Origin: CAYRPN01 sp964426135
Lineage (GTDB): Bacteria > Planctomycetota > Phycisphaerae > Phycisphaerales > Phycisphaeraceae
Length of the DNA stretch: 64,000 nucleotides
Assembly: GCA_964426135.1 (NCBI GenBank)
Contig: CAYRPN010000008.1
Coordinates: 15,317 to 79,316 of the forward strand
Reading direction: 5' to 3'
Shown here piece after piece: positions 44,810 to 54,063 of this stretch. Position numbers and translations under genes: made by a program. The notes below the pieces were generated by a model. That model saw only the letters and a list, made by a program, of their open reading frames with translations. It had not been told where the DNA came from and did no database searches. The stretch's first letter is position 1. The number at the start of each line of letters is the position of its first letter.

Positions 44810-44886
44810 GCTTTGCGGAGTGGGCATCGCTCACCGCGACGGAAGTTCCGTGCGATCGGTGGTGCCCACCCTGCACGAGCCGGCGT

Positions 44887-45150
44887 TCACCAGTCCTGCG
44901 TCGATTTGCGTTGATTGCTCTTGTCCACTTCGTTGCCGATGATGTAGCCCGTCACCGCGCCGACGCCCGCCCCGATCAGGGCGCCGCGCCCGCGGTTGCG
45001 ATAATCGATCCCAGCGCCGGCGGCGGCGCCCGCTCCCGCGCCGATGCCCGCGCCCGCCTGGGCCGAGTTGCAGCCGCTGACCGCCAGCCAGCCTAGCGTC
45101 AGGCTTGAACTGGCGGCGAAAATCGTGATGGTTCGAGTCATCGCGTGCAT
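44887..45150 (-). CDS. small glycine-zipper lipoprotein
   Basis: 87 residues. Signal peptide with a lipobox (LTLGWLAVSGC), then a glycine-zipper repeat region (AGAGIGAGAGAAAGAGI, RGALIGAGVGAVTGYIIGNE), as in OmpA-like/YMGG envelope proteins. GGAG is 6 bp before the ATG at 45150, which decides against the upstream ATG at 45162. Probably inserted in the outer membrane; a structural or stress role is likely from the family. Confidence 0.8.
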   Translation of the reverse strand: MHAMTRTITIFAASSSLTLGWLAVSGCNSAQAGAGIGAGAGAAAGAGIDYRNRGRGALIGAGVGAVTGYIIGNEVDKSNQRKSTQDW

Positions 45151-45411
45151 GGGCGTCTCCATTCGAATCAGTTGGCAATCAAGGTTGCGGAATTGAACGC
45201 ACCGTGGGCTGCGGGTGCTGTCAGAGGGACACCGGCCAAGTCCCACCGGTTTCCATCGGAATAAGTCCGGTTCGCGGTTGACTTTCCCTCTTGATTTCGC
45301 GGCCTGATCGTCGAGAATGAAGCGGTGGGGCGGTTTGGTTATTAGAATGATCACGACGCTTGGACCGTCGCCGCCCGTGCGGGCAGCCGCGGCCACCGCA
45401 GGAGCCTCGTC

Positions 45412-45645
45412 ATGGTTGCATGGTTCGGTCCGCGTACGGATGCCCCACGCGATCGTCGCCTCGAAATGATCGAGGAGACCAACCGCTTTCTGAACTGGGC
45501 GTTGTCGGAGGGTGCGGATGTCCCGCGCATTCCCACCCGACTCGTCGATCGCGGCGGCTTCGGCGACATCATGCGGATGCGCGGCGCCAGGCATCTGGCC
45601 GCCCGCTGGTGGGCGAAGGTCATCGAGATACTGCCGGACCGGTGA
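45412..45645 (+). CDS. small hypothetical protein
   Basis: 77 residues, no family recognised. GGAG stands 7 bp before the ATG, which supports translation. The sequence is helical and charged (RRLEMIEETNRFLNWALSEG, GGFGDIMRMRGARHLAARWWAKVIEIL) with no signal or membrane segment. It stands alone between the glycine-zipper gene and the membrane protein gene. Confidence 0.55.
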   Translation: MVAWFGPRTDAPRDRRLEMIEETNRFLNWALSEGADVPRIPTRLVDRGGFGDIMRMRGARHLAARWWAKVIEILPDR

Positions 45646-45842
45646 GTTCCCCTTCGGCATGCGGGCTTCACGCCCGCAATTCCTGACCGCCAACGCGATT
45701 GCGAACAATCCATACAACCACGAACCCGGCGGGCCTGACTCCAGTATTGCCAGGGTTAAGCCGATAGCGCCAAGACGCGGCGCGATCTGTTTCGACGTGG
45801 CGCGGTGAGTTTCAGAACAGTGCGTGTCATCAGGAGGCGATC

Positions 45843-46541
45843 ATGACCGTGACAGCTAAAGTCAGCATCGGGTGGAAGGTCAGACTTGGAGGCATGGCGG
45901 CGCTGTTCATCGGGTACGCGGCCTACTTCCTCTATGACGGGTTCATCGGTTACCCCCACCAGCACGCGATCCACCAGGAATACCTGGAGTTCGCCAAAGC
46001 GAACGAAGGCCTCGAAAAGGCCAAGCTCTTTGAGAAATGGGACGAGGATTACGCGGACGAGAAGGGCTATCCGCACGCCAAGGAAGCCGAGAAAGAGCCC
46101 GGTTCCATTCTCACGCAGAAGATCATCGGCTTCAGCCTGATTCCCGTCGGGCTCTACGGAGCGTGGTGCTTTGCCGGCGCTCTGAAGCGCTGGGTCGCCG
46201 CGGAAGACGGCGGCATCCGCGACAGCGACGGCTTGTTCGCACCCTGGCCCGCCATCACCAAACTGGATAAGAAGCTCTGGCCCAAGAAGGGCATCGCCTG
46301 GGTCCTCTATGACGATGCGGGCATCACCAAGCGCATCCTGCTTGACGATTTCAAGTTCGATCGCAACCCGACGGAGCAGATCGTGCGCGCGGTCGAGGAG
46401 AAACTGACCGACGCGCAGATCGAAGGCGACATCCGCGAGACCGAGCGCGACAAGAAGAAGGCCGAGAAAGCGGCTGCGGAAAAAGCCGCGAAGGAAGCGG
46501 CCGCCGCCAGCGCGACGCCTGCGAATCCAGGGAATGGATGA
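45843..46541 (+). CDS. two-pass membrane protein with C-terminal charged coiled segment
   Basis: 232 residues, not assigned. Membrane segments at ~14-31 (VRLGGMAALFIGYAAYFLY) and ~98-116 (IIGFSLIPVGLYGAWCFAGA), separated by a charged loop rich in Glu/Lys. Residues ~117-185 form a small beta-rich domain (ITKLDKKLWPKKGIAWVLYDDAGITKRILLDDFKF) resembling a bacterial PH-like fold. The tail is Lys/Glu/Ala-rich (ERDKKKAEKAAAEKAAKEAA), likely a coiled coil. AGGAG is well placed before the ATG. Confidence 0.75.
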   Translation: MTVTAKVSIGWKVRLGGMAALFIGYAAYFLYDGFIGYPHQHAIHQEYLEFAKANEGLEKAKLFEKWDEDYADEKGYPHAKEAEKEPGSILTQKIIGFSLIPVGLYGAWCFAGALKRWVAAEDGGIRDSDGLFAPWPAITKLDKKLWPKKGIAWVLYDDAGITKRILLDDFKFDRNPTEQIVRAVEEKLTDAQIEGDIRETERDKKKAEKAAAEKAAKEAAAASATPANPGNG

Positions 46542-46556
46542 GCATTACGATTACGA

Positions 46557-46633
46557 ATTGCAGATTGCAGATTGCAGATTGCAGATTGCAGATTGCAGAT
46601 TGCAAATTGCAAATTGCAAATTGCAAATTGCAA
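46557..46633. repeat. 7-bp tandem repeat (ATTGCAG)6(ATTGCAA)5
   Basis: Six ATTGCAG units followed by five ATTGCAA units, then a short inverted ATTTGCAATTC. It begins 15 bp after the stop codon of the membrane protein gene. A copy of the CTCTCCCTC palindrome follows at 46676-46727. Together they fill the 322-bp gap. Confidence 0.95.
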
Positions 46634-46675
46634 ATTTTCAATTTGCAATTCTTCTCCGCCGTTCCGACTCCGCTC

Positions 46676-46727
46676 CGGCCCCCTCTCCCTCGCCGGGGGA
46701 CGGGAGAGGGCTGGGGTGAGGGCCGGC
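46676..46727. repeat. CCGGCCCCCTCTCCCTC palindrome
   Basis: CCGGCCCCCTCTCCCTCGCC and, after a short loop, GGGAGAGGGCTGGGGTGAGG. Same family as 6010-6053. Confidence 0.8.
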
Positions 46728-46863
46728 AACCCTGTGTTTCCAAAATCTCTGTTCTCCTCACTTCTCACTCCTCACTTCCTCCATCTCCCCGCATCTTCTG
46801 CACCACCCGAACCGTTATAATCGCCGCGCCGTAACTGCATCACACCCCACACGGAGCCTTCGC

Positions 46864-47718
46864 ATGTCCACGTCCGTTTCCCGCCGCAACTTCCTGCTCG
46901 CCTCGGCCGCCGCCGCCGGCGCCACCTGGTTTGACGTGCCGCGGCTTCTCGCCGACACGCGCGAGGAGTCGCTGAAAAAATACGGCGGATTCCCCATGGG
47001 CATTCAGAGCTATTCGCTGCGGGGCCTGGGCAAAAACGGCTGGGAAAAAGCCGCTGAACTCGAAATTCACTGGGTGGAGTTCTACGACGCCCACTATCCC
47101 AAGACGGACAACGAGGCGGCCGTCGCCGAGATGAACAAGCGCATGGCGAAGCTCGATATCTCCATCAGCGCCCACGGCGTTCACGGCTTCGGCAAGGACC
47201 ACGCGACCAATGAAGCGCTCTTCAAGTTCGCCAAGCTCGCCGGCTTCAAGAACATCTCGGCCGACCCGTCGCCGGATTCCTTCGACAGCCTCGACAAGCT
47301 CGTCAAGCAGTACGACATCCGCATCAACATCCACAACCACGGCCCCGGCCACCGCTACAACAAGATCGGCGACGTGCTCAAGGCCATCAAGGACCGCGAT
47401 CCGCGCATCGGTTTCTGCGCGGACCTGGGCCACTACATCCGCTCCGCCGAGGATCCCGCCAAGGTGATCGCTGAAGCAGGCGAGCGGCTCTACGGCGTCC
47501 ACCTGAAGGACTTCGCCGAGATGAAGGGCAACGCCAAGGGCACGATCCTGGGCAAGGGTGTGATGAATGTGGAGGAAGTCTTCAAGGCACTGAAGAAAGT
47601 GAAGTTCCCCGCCGACGGCGCCCTGTCGCTGGAATACGAAGAAAGCGCGGCGAACCCGATGGAAGACCTGAAGCAGTGCTTCGCCAACGCGGCGGCGGCG
47701 GCGCAGAAAGTGGCGTAA
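46864..47718 (+). CDS. Tat-exported sugar phosphate isomerase/epimerase-like TIM-barrel protein
   Basis: 284 residues. Tat signal SRRNFLLASAAAAGATWF. The barrel has MGIQSYSLRGLGKNGWEKAAELEIHWVEFYDAHYP, SISAHGVHGFG, IRINIHNHGPGHRY, IGFCADLGHYIRSAEDP, YGVHLKDFAEMKG, and ALSLEYEESAANP, the usual metal-binding positions (Glu, Asp, His, Glu). GGAG stands 8 bp before the ATG. It is monocistronic between repeat copies. It is a close functional cousin of the proteins at 1742-2638 and 33902-34798, but the substrate is unknown. Confidence 0.87.
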   Translation: MSTSVSRRNFLLASAAAAGATWFDVPRLLADTREESLKKYGGFPMGIQSYSLRGLGKNGWEKAAELEIHWVEFYDAHYPKTDNEAAVAEMNKRMAKLDISISAHGVHGFGKDHATNEALFKFAKLAGFKNISADPSPDSFDSLDKLVKQYDIRINIHNHGPGHRYNKIGDVLKAIKDRDPRIGFCADLGHYIRSAEDPAKVIAEAGERLYGVHLKDFAEMKGNAKGTILGKGVMNVEEVFKALKKVKFPADGALSLEYEESAANPMEDLKQCFANAAAAAQKVA

Positions 47719-47727
47719 AGGATTCGC

Positions 47728-47775
47728 AATCCGGCCCCCTCTCCCTCCGGGAGAGGGCTGGGGTGAGGGCCGGGC
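47728..47775. repeat. CCGGCCCCCTCTCCCTC palindrome
   Basis: CCGGCCCCCTCTCCCTCCGG followed by GAGAGGGCTGGGGTGAGGGC. It lies directly after the isomerase stop codon and may end its transcript. Confidence 0.8.
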
Positions 47776-47821
47776 CACTTCCGATTTTCGAATGAAGTCG
47801 GCGCTCCCGCGCCGGCTTTTT

Positions 47822-49048
47822 TCATTCCCCCGCGATCGCTCGCAGCCCCTTGACCAACCTGCCGACGCCCTCAGCCACCGTCTCGCGCTGCAGCGATCCG
47901 TACGCCACGCGCAGCCGGCATTCGTCGTCGATGCCGAAGGTGCAGCCGGGAATCACGGCGACGCCGAAGTCGCGCACCAGGCGCTCGACCATCGCCATGT
48001 CGCGCTGCTTCGTGTGCAGCCTCAGCAGGAAGTAAAACGCACCCTCGGCCTGCGGCACTTCGCAGAACGCGCCGACCTTGCTCAACTCTTCCAGTACCAA
48101 CTCGCGCACCGGCGCGATGCTGGCGATGTTCTGCCGGCAGTAAGTCGCGCCCGCTGCCAGCGCCCCGACTGCCGCGTACTGACTGATGGCGGGAGCACAG
48201 ATCAGGTTCGTATCCTGAATCTTGCGGATGGCGTCTTCCAGGTGCGTGGGAAAAACCATGTACCCGATTCGCCAGCTCGCCATGCCGAAGGACTTGGAAA
48301 GGGAGAACAGCGAGATGGTGTGGCCCGCGCTGTCGGGCGCGGAGGCGGGGGAGAAATGACGAGCGGAGCCGTAGGTGAAGTACTCGTATGCTTCGTCGTG
48401 GATGTGATAGATGCCGCGCTTCCTGCACAGCTCGTTCACTCGCTGCAGCGCCGCTTGCGAGTGAACCGCGCCGCTGGGATTGTTCGGCGAAACCGTCACC
48501 ACCGCCCGTGTACGCGGCGTGATGGCGGCGGTGATCGCATCCACATCCAGTTGCCCCTCCGCGCTGGTCCGCACCAGCACAGGCACCGCATCGCTGATGG
48601 CAATCGCCATCTCGTGATTGAAGTAGAACGGCCGCTGAATGATGACTTCATCGCCCGGGTCGGCGATCGCCTGCACCGCGTTCATGAACGCCATGTTCCC
48701 GCCCGCCGTGACCATGACGCGATTGCTCTCATCGATGCGGATATGGTTGTCCGTCGCGAGTTTCGTGCGGATGGCGCTGAGCAGTTCCGGGATCCCCGCC
48801 ACCGGCTTGTACTTGTGATTCTCCGCCTGCGCGAGGAAGCCGGCGATCGCTTCAATCGCCTGCGGCGGCGGCCCGTAATGCACCACGCCCTGCCCCAGCG
48901 AAATCGTGCCGGGATGGGCGCGGATCAGGTCGGCGACCACGGGAATGATCGGCGCCTGCACGCGCGACAGGCGATCGCTTTGCCGCAGGCCGCGAGTCAT
49001 TCGTTGCACGTTCGCATGGTCATCGCGCATGGCGTCGATCCGTCCCAT
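47822..49048 (-). CDS. class I/II PLP-dependent aminotransferase
   Basis: 408 residues of the aspartate aminotransferase-like fold. TISLGQGVVHYGPPPQAIEAI is the typical start, VSPNNPSGAVH holds the substrate Asn, HDEAYEYFTYG the cofactor-binding Asp and Tyr, and the Schiff-base lysine is K252 in SLSKSFGMASWRIGY. It may act on aromatic amino acids, methionine or alanine; specificity cannot be read. An internal ATG at residue 17 (MTRGLRQSD) could also be the start. Confidence 0.88.
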   Translation of the reverse strand: MGRIDAMRDDHANVQRMTRGLRQSDRLSRVQAPIIPVVADLIRAHPGTISLGQGVVHYGPPPQAIEAIAGFLAQAENHKYKPVAGIPELLSAIRTKLATDNHIRIDESNRVMVTAGGNMAFMNAVQAIADPGDEVIIQRPFYFNHEMAIAISDAVPVLVRTSAEGQLDVDAITAAITPRTRAVVTVSPNNPSGAVHSQAALQRVNELCRKRGIYHIHDEAYEYFTYGSARHFSPASAPDSAGHTISLFSLSKSFGMASWRIGYMVFPTHLEDAIRKIQDTNLICAPAISQYAAVGALAAGATYCRQNIASIAPVRELVLEELSKVGAFCEVPQAEGAFYFLLRLHTKQRDMAMVERLVRDFGVAVIPGCTFGIDDECRLRVAYGSLQRETVAEGVGRLVKGLRAIAGE

Positions 49049-49213
49049 CTCCCGTTCAGTGCCCGCTCGAAGAGCGGAACAATTTCCTCACCCGTTCCAA
49101 TGTATCGCAAACCGCGGCGACACGACGTTAAGATGACTCGACACGGCAAGCGGGATTCTGGCGACCGTTCGGCCTGTCGACGCCACGTGGGATGCTTGTC
49201 GCGCCTGGACCAC

Positions 49214-49240
49214 GTCGAGCAAAGCTCGACGGCTAAACGC
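49214..49240. repeat. GCTAAA-foot REP-like hairpin
   Basis: GTCGAGCAAAGCTCGACGGC then TAAACGC. The stem sequence differs from the others, but the GGCTAAA foot is kept. Confidence 0.55.
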
Positions 49241-49306
49241 TTCTGCCTTTTGCATTCTCCCTGCTGACTCCTCACTCCTCACTCCTCACTCCTCGCCCCC
49301 TACCCC

Positions 49307-49681
49307 ATGGCCAAACACACCCCTCGTTTCCTGGACATCGTCAACGACGCCCGTTCGCGCATCCGTGAGTTGACCGTGGCGGATGTGCAGAAGCGCATCG
49401 CCGCCGGCGACAAGTCGTTTCACCTCGTCGATGTGCGCGAGGAGAGCGAATGGGCCGCCGGCCATCTGCCGCAGGCGGAGCACCTGGGCAAGGGCATCAT
49501 CGAGCGCGACATTGAAGTGCGCATACCTGACACGAACGCCGAGATCATCCTCTACTGCGGCGGCGGCTACCGCTCCGCGCTGGCGGCGGACAACCTCCAG
49601 AAAATGGGCTACACCAACGTGTGGTCGATGGACGGCGGATTCCGCGGATGGAAAGAGGCGGGATTGCAGGTGGTCAAGTGA
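49307..49681 (+). CDS. rhodanese-like domain protein
   Basis: 124 residues, a single rhodanese domain: FHLVDVREESEWAAGHLPQAEHLGKGIIER, then the active-site loop with C84 in ILYCGGGYRSALAADNL, and the end YTNVWSMDGGFRGWKEAG. It likely carries a persulfide for sulfur transfer, in the cytoplasm. Start ATG at 49307, with no strong ribosome site. It stands alone. Confidence 0.93.
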   Translation: MAKHTPRFLDIVNDARSRIRELTVADVQKRIAAGDKSFHLVDVREESEWAAGHLPQAEHLGKGIIERDIEVRIPDTNAEIILYCGGGYRSALAADNLQKMGYTNVWSMDGGFRGWKEAGLQVVK

Positions 49682-49712
49682 TTCGTCATGGGCGGAGTGA
49701 ATCGTGCGGGGA

Positions 49713-49841
49713 GAATGTCGAATGTTGAATGTCGAGTTTCGAATGTGTAGTCCGCGGAGCCGATTTCAATGTTGGTATGAAACGCTGGCTCAGGTCTCCA
49801 GTGATTAGACATTCAACATTCGACACTCGACATTAGACATT
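49713..49841. repeat. inverted repeat of ATTCGACATTC units
   Basis: GAATGTCGAATGTTGAATGT on the left faces ACATTCAACATTCGACACTC on the right, with about 55 bp between the arms. It fills most of the gap before the propeller gene. Confidence 0.7.
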
Positions 49842-49893
49842 TGCCTTGTTCCGTGTTCACGCAGCACTCCGATCCAAATGCACAGGACTACAT

Positions 49894-51198
49894 ATGCTAA
49901 GGCTCCGCTCCTTCACAACCGGGCTTCTCGTCGTCGTCGGTCTCATCGCCCCTAGCAGCGGCGATGTCAGCGCGTCCAAGACTCCCAATGGCAAAGAGAA
50001 CTTGACGATTGCCCCCACCGACTGGCCCGCCTGGCGCGGCCCCGCGACCAACGGCGTCGCCGCCGAAACCAACGCGCCCGTCGAGTTCAGCGAAACCAGG
50101 AACGTCGTGTGGAAAGCGCCGGTGCCAGGCCGCGGCCACTCCACGCCCACGATCGTCGGCGAGCGCATCGTCCTGCTCACCGCCGACGAACAGGCGAAGG
50201 TACAGTCCGTGCTCTGCTACGATCGCAAAACCGGCGATCAGCGATGGAAAGTTGACCTGCACAAGGGCGACGCCGGCTGGGACAAGAGCACGAACCGCAA
50301 AAACACGCACGCCTCCAGCACCATCGCCAGCGACGGCAAGCGGCTGTTCGTCGTCTTCCTGCACGACAAGTCGCTGATCGTCACCGCGCTCGATCTCGAC
50401 GGCAAGCAGCTCTGGCAGACAAGAGCCGGCGAGTTCGTTTCGCATCACGGCTACTCCGCGTCGCCTTTCATCTACAAATCCACCGTCCTCATCAGCGGCG
50501 ATCACAAGGGCGACGCCGGCGGTTACCTGGCGGCACTCAATCGCGAGACCGGCGAAATCGTCTGGAAGAACAGCCGCCCCTCAGCGCCGAACTACCCGTC
50601 GCCCATTGTTTACAACGTCAGCGGAAAGGATCAGATCCTGATCGCCGGCGCGGACATCGTCGCGTCGTACGATCCGAACACCGGCAAGGAACTCTGGCGG
50701 ACCAGGGGCACCACCACCGAGTGCGTCGGCACCGTCGTGGTCGATGGCGATCTCGCCTTCGCGTCCGGCGGCTATCCCGACAGCGAAACCATCGCGGTGA
50801 AAACCGATGGCAGCGGCGTGGCGTGGAAGAACAAGGTGAAGGTCTATGTGCCGTCGCTGCTCACGCATGCCGGCTACGTCTATGCGGTGAATGACGGCGG
50901 CGTGGCGTACTGCTGGAAGGCGGCAACGGGCGAGCAAATGTGGAACGGACGGGTCAAGGGCGGCTACAGCGCGTCGCCCGTCCTCGTGGGTGACCATCTC
51001 TACACCGCCAGCGAGTCGGGCATCGTCACCATTCTCAAAGCGTCGCCAAAGGGGTTTCAGATCGTCGCCGAGAACCAGGTCGGCAGCGACGTATTCGCCA
51101 CGCCCGTGGTCTGCGGCGGGCAGTTGTTCCTGCGCGTGGGCAAGCACGAAGACGGCAAACGGCAGGAATTCCTGTACTGCTATGGCAATGGCAAGTGA
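49894..51198 (+). CDS. exported PQQ-like beta-propeller protein
   Basis: 434 residues with a signal peptide (SFTTGLLVVVGLIAPSSG). DWPAWRGPATNGV is the standard opening of planctomycete PQQ-like proteins, and repeated blades carry the W-docking motif: YDRKTGDQRWKVDLH, LDLDGKQLWQTRAG, LNRETGEIVWKN, YDPNTGKELWRTRG, CWKAATGEQMWNGR. Quinoprotein catalytic residues are not evident, so it may be a scaffold rather than a dehydrogenase. It resembles BamB by fold, but the length and sequence suit the exported planctomycete group. Confidence 0.88.
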   Translation: MLRLRSFTTGLLVVVGLIAPSSGDVSASKTPNGKENLTIAPTDWPAWRGPATNGVAAETNAPVEFSETRNVVWKAPVPGRGHSTPTIVGERIVLLTADEQAKVQSVLCYDRKTGDQRWKVDLHKGDAGWDKSTNRKNTHASSTIASDGKRLFVVFLHDKSLIVTALDLDGKQLWQTRAGEFVSHHGYSASPFIYKSTVLISGDHKGDAGGYLAALNRETGEIVWKNSRPSAPNYPSPIVYNVSGKDQILIAGADIVASYDPNTGKELWRTRGTTTECVGTVVVDGDLAFASGGYPDSETIAVKTDGSGVAWKNKVKVYVPSLLTHAGYVYAVNDGGVAYCWKAATGEQMWNGRVKGGYSASPVLVGDHLYTASESGIVTILKASPKGFQIVAENQVGSDVFATPVVCGGQLFLRVGKHEDGKRQEFLYCYGNGK

Positions 51199-51229
51199 CG
51201 AACCGTGGATTCGCCCTCGGTCTGGAGAC

Positions 51230-53857
51230 TCACTTCAGGAACTTCTCCACCGGCGCCTGCGGATCGATCTTGCGCGCCGCCTCCGCCGCGGATTTGGATT
51301 TCGCCTTGTCGCCCATGAGGTCATACACCGCCGCCAACCGAACCTGATGCACCGCGCGGTCGGGTTCCAGGATGGTGAGCGCACGCACCTGATGCGCGGC
51401 GACCGGCAGTTGCTTGCCCTGGATCGCGATCGCCGCGGCCAGTTCGCGCCAGTTCGCGTTGTAAGGTTCACGATGCAGAGCGCGCTCGATCGCTTTGCCG
51501 GCCTGCGCGAAGTCGCCGCTCTTGCGATAAAGCTCCGCAAGCTTGTGCGCCCATTTGCCGGCGCTCTGCTCCACGCGGTCCAGCGCGTGCAGCGACGGAA
51601 TCGCGTCCTCCGGCTTGCCTTCGTTCTCCGCCAGCGTGTAGAGCGCTTCGTGCGACCACGGATCGGCGGGCCGGGCGGCGGCGTAGCGCAGCACGAGTTG
51701 CCGAGCATCGGGCTTCTCCAGGCGCACCGCACGCTTGGCGGCGAGCTCGATCAGGTCCGGATGATCCGCGAACTCTTTCAGCAGCACGTTGAGCCGGGCC
51801 TCATCCACGTTCTGTTCCTGCAATCGCGCCGCGACCTTGCCGTCATCGCCGCGCTTGGCCATGCCCCAGTCTTTCACTTGTTTTCCAGCCCAATCCTTGA
51901 AGCCTGAGAAAAACTCCTCCGCGCTTTGGCCGGTGACTTCGACGATCGCCTTGGTGTCCGGCACGCCCTTGCGATAAAGGGCGAACATCTCCAGCAATGC
52001 CTTGTGTCCGAACTTCGCTGTGATGTATTCGAGCATCCAGTGCGCCTGCGCGTAGGCGAGCGGCCGATCGGTGGGCGTGCGCGGTCGGATGAAACCCCAG
52101 TTGATGTTGTCGAGCGTGAACAGGCCTTCGCCGTTGTAAGCCGAGGCGAGCAGTTGCGTCATCTGATAATCGCGGCCGCCCGGCTCCATCGCGACGGCGG
52201 CGGCCTCGGTCATCCAGTGCGGGATGCGGTACGCGGTCTGGTCCAGCGTGACCGTGTGCGTGTATTCGTGCTGTAAGACGCGACGCCAGTCGTAGGGCCC
52301 GCGCTGCTTGGCGCCTTCGCGCGGCGGCGTCAGGGCGATCACATCGCCCGTGCAGGCAGCGATCGTCCAGATTTCCGGCAGGCCCGTGATGCGCACGCCG
52401 AACCATTGCTCGTCGGGCATGATCTCGATCAAGGTCTTGCGCCCCGGCTTGTGCTGGTACGCGCCGGTGACGGCTGTGAACATCTCCGCAAGCTGCTGCT
52501 CCATGTCGCGGGCCAGCACTTCATCGATGCCTTTGCGGTACTTGATGACGAAATGATCGAGCGCGATGTGCTCGTAGCCCAGCAGTTCCTCCACGAGTTT
52601 GAGCTGATTGCGGGCGCGGCGGTTGAAGGGGTCGAGCGCGGCCGCCTTGCGCAGCTCCACCAGGGCGTCCTGCTCCTTGCCCGCCTGCATGAGCATCAGG
52701 CCCAGCTCGATGCGCGGCTGGGCCCAGTTGTCGCGTCGTTTCACGGCTTCGCGCAGCAGCTTCTCGGCGAGTTCGTATTGCCGGGCAAGCGAGAGATAGG
52801 AGCCGGCGGTGATCAGCGCGCCGGGATTGTTGCCCGTGAGCTTGTCGTAATGCGTGAGTACCGCGTCCATCTTCTTGTCGTCGTACGCCATCGCTTCGGC
52901 GGCTGCGAGTAGTTCCAGGAGCTCGCGGTGATTGGGATATTTCGCCAGCATCGGCTCGATGGCGGCGCGGGCGCCGGGCGCGTCCTTCTGGGTGAGGAAG
53001 GAGTGGCCCTCGATGATGGCGACGAGCAGATGCTCGCCGTTCACCTCGCGCAGGCGGGCGGCGATTTTGCCGGCGTCGTCGAAGTTGAAGCGTTGGGCCG
53101 CGAACTGTCCGAGCATGCCTGCCGCTTCGGGGCAGCGCGGGTTGAGTCGCAGCACGTCGAGCAGCGCGCCCATCGCCTCCTCGGGGTTGTCCTTCTCCAT
53201 GAGCAGTTCCGCCTCGGCCAGCGCCGCCGGCCAGTGGAGCTTGTCCAGTTCATTGCGGGCGCGGCCGAAGAGCTTCATCGCCTGCGTGAAATCGCGAGAG
53301 GGCCTGCCTTCGAGGTCGGCGAGCATCACCATGGCCGAAGCCGCGGCGGTGAGCTCGGCGGCGTCGCTGAAGCCTTCCACGTGCAGCTTCATGCGCCACG
53401 GCGCGAGCGCGTCGATCGCTTCCTTCTCCTTGCCGAGCTGCTCCAATGCCTGCGCGCGAAGCAGGGCGGCGGCCGCGGTGTTCTCTTTTTCAAGCAGTTT
53501 CACAGCCTTCTCAGGTTCGCCTCGAAGAAATGCACCGCGGGCACGCAGCAGCGGCGGCGTCTTCTCGTCCGTCAGAGCGGCATCGTGAAGCTCATACTTC
53601 GCCAGCGCGATGGCAGCGCGTTCCTCGAGAGTCGGGTCTTTCACGTGCTCCCACTGGCCGTGGAAAAGCGCAATCTTGCGTTTCTCCCCATCGGGCGTGT
53701 CCTTGTCTTCGAGCAGTGCCTTGACCGCGGGGCTGAGGGGAATTTGGAGAGGATCGCGCTTGTCGTCATCTTCCTGGGCGCGGAGCGGAAACGGCGTGAG
53801 GGATAACACGAGAGAAAGGAAGAAGGGGAGAATGGATCGGTCAAACGCATTAAACAT
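51230..53857 (-). CDS. TPR-repeat protein with peptidase-MA-like metallopeptidase domain
   Basis: 875 residues with a signal peptide (SILPFFLSLVLSLTPFPLRA). N-terminal and C-terminal TPR arrays (for example LHWPAALAEAELLMEKDNPEEAMGALLDVL and YELAEKLLREAVKRRDNWAQ) flank a gluzincin domain: HEYTH at ~530-534 in RRVLQHEYTHTVTLDQTAYRIPHW and the third ligand Glu in MTEAAAVAME (~551). The rest of the domain (AQAHWMLEYITAKFGHKALLEMF) matches peptidase MA. It is probably a periplasmic protease with a protein-binding scaffold. It is convergent with the propeller gene. Confidence 0.88.
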   Translation of the reverse strand: MFNAFDRSILPFFLSLVLSLTPFPLRAQEDDDKRDPLQIPLSPAVKALLEDKDTPDGEKRKIALFHGQWEHVKDPTLEERAAIALAKYELHDAALTDEKTPPLLRARGAFLRGEPEKAVKLLEKENTAAAALLRAQALEQLGKEKEAIDALAPWRMKLHVEGFSDAAELTAAASAMVMLADLEGRPSRDFTQAMKLFGRARNELDKLHWPAALAEAELLMEKDNPEEAMGALLDVLRLNPRCPEAAGMLGQFAAQRFNFDDAGKIAARLREVNGEHLLVAIIEGHSFLTQKDAPGARAAIEPMLAKYPNHRELLELLAAAEAMAYDDKKMDAVLTHYDKLTGNNPGALITAGSYLSLARQYELAEKLLREAVKRRDNWAQPRIELGLMLMQAGKEQDALVELRKAAALDPFNRRARNQLKLVEELLGYEHIALDHFVIKYRKGIDEVLARDMEQQLAEMFTAVTGAYQHKPGRKTLIEIMPDEQWFGVRITGLPEIWTIAACTGDVIALTPPREGAKQRGPYDWRRVLQHEYTHTVTLDQTAYRIPHWMTEAAAVAMEPGGRDYQMTQLLASAYNGEGLFTLDNINWGFIRPRTPTDRPLAYAQAHWMLEYITAKFGHKALLEMFALYRKGVPDTKAIVEVTGQSAEEFFSGFKDWAGKQVKDWGMAKRGDDGKVAARLQEQNVDEARLNVLLKEFADHPDLIELAAKRAVRLEKPDARQLVLRYAAARPADPWSHEALYTLAENEGKPEDAIPSLHALDRVEQSAGKWAHKLAELYRKSGDFAQAGKAIERALHREPYNANWRELAAAIAIQGKQLPVAAHQVRALTILEPDRAVHQVRLAAVYDLMGDKAKSKSAAEAARKIDPQAPVEKFLK

Positions 53858-53889
53858 GGTTGAGTCCCATTGTCGAGCGCGGCGTCAAC

Positions 53890-54042
53890 GTAGGGTGCGT
53901 CAAGGCTCGGCGCGGACGCACCTTCTTGGATCTTCACGAGCGAAGCAGGCCAGCAGCGATACAGAAAAGGCTCGAAGCAGGGCACTGGATGCCCAGCCGG
54001 TGCGTCCGCGCCGCCGCCGGGGGAGCCTTGACGCACCCTACG
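53890..54042. repeat. inverted repeat of the GTAGGGTGCGTCAAGG type, second copy
   Basis: Outer arms GTAGGGTGCGTCAAGGCTCG and CCTTGACGCACCCTAC, with the right arm interrupted by an extra GCCGCCGGGGG. The interior is about 90 bp. It lies between divergent metallopeptidase and aminotransferase genes and ends 22 bp before the aminotransferase ATG. Compare 8902-8990. Confidence 0.75.
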
Positions 54043-54063
54043 CGGCGTCGCCCATAGTTTAGG

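Noticed and set aside
46557..46633. Tandem repeat as a CRISPR array
   Set aside because: Units are 7 bp with no spacers and no cas genes are near.
53890..54042. Inverted repeat as a transcription terminator
   Set aside because: Too long, without a T-run, and lying between divergent genes; a second copy exists elsewhere, so it is a repeat.
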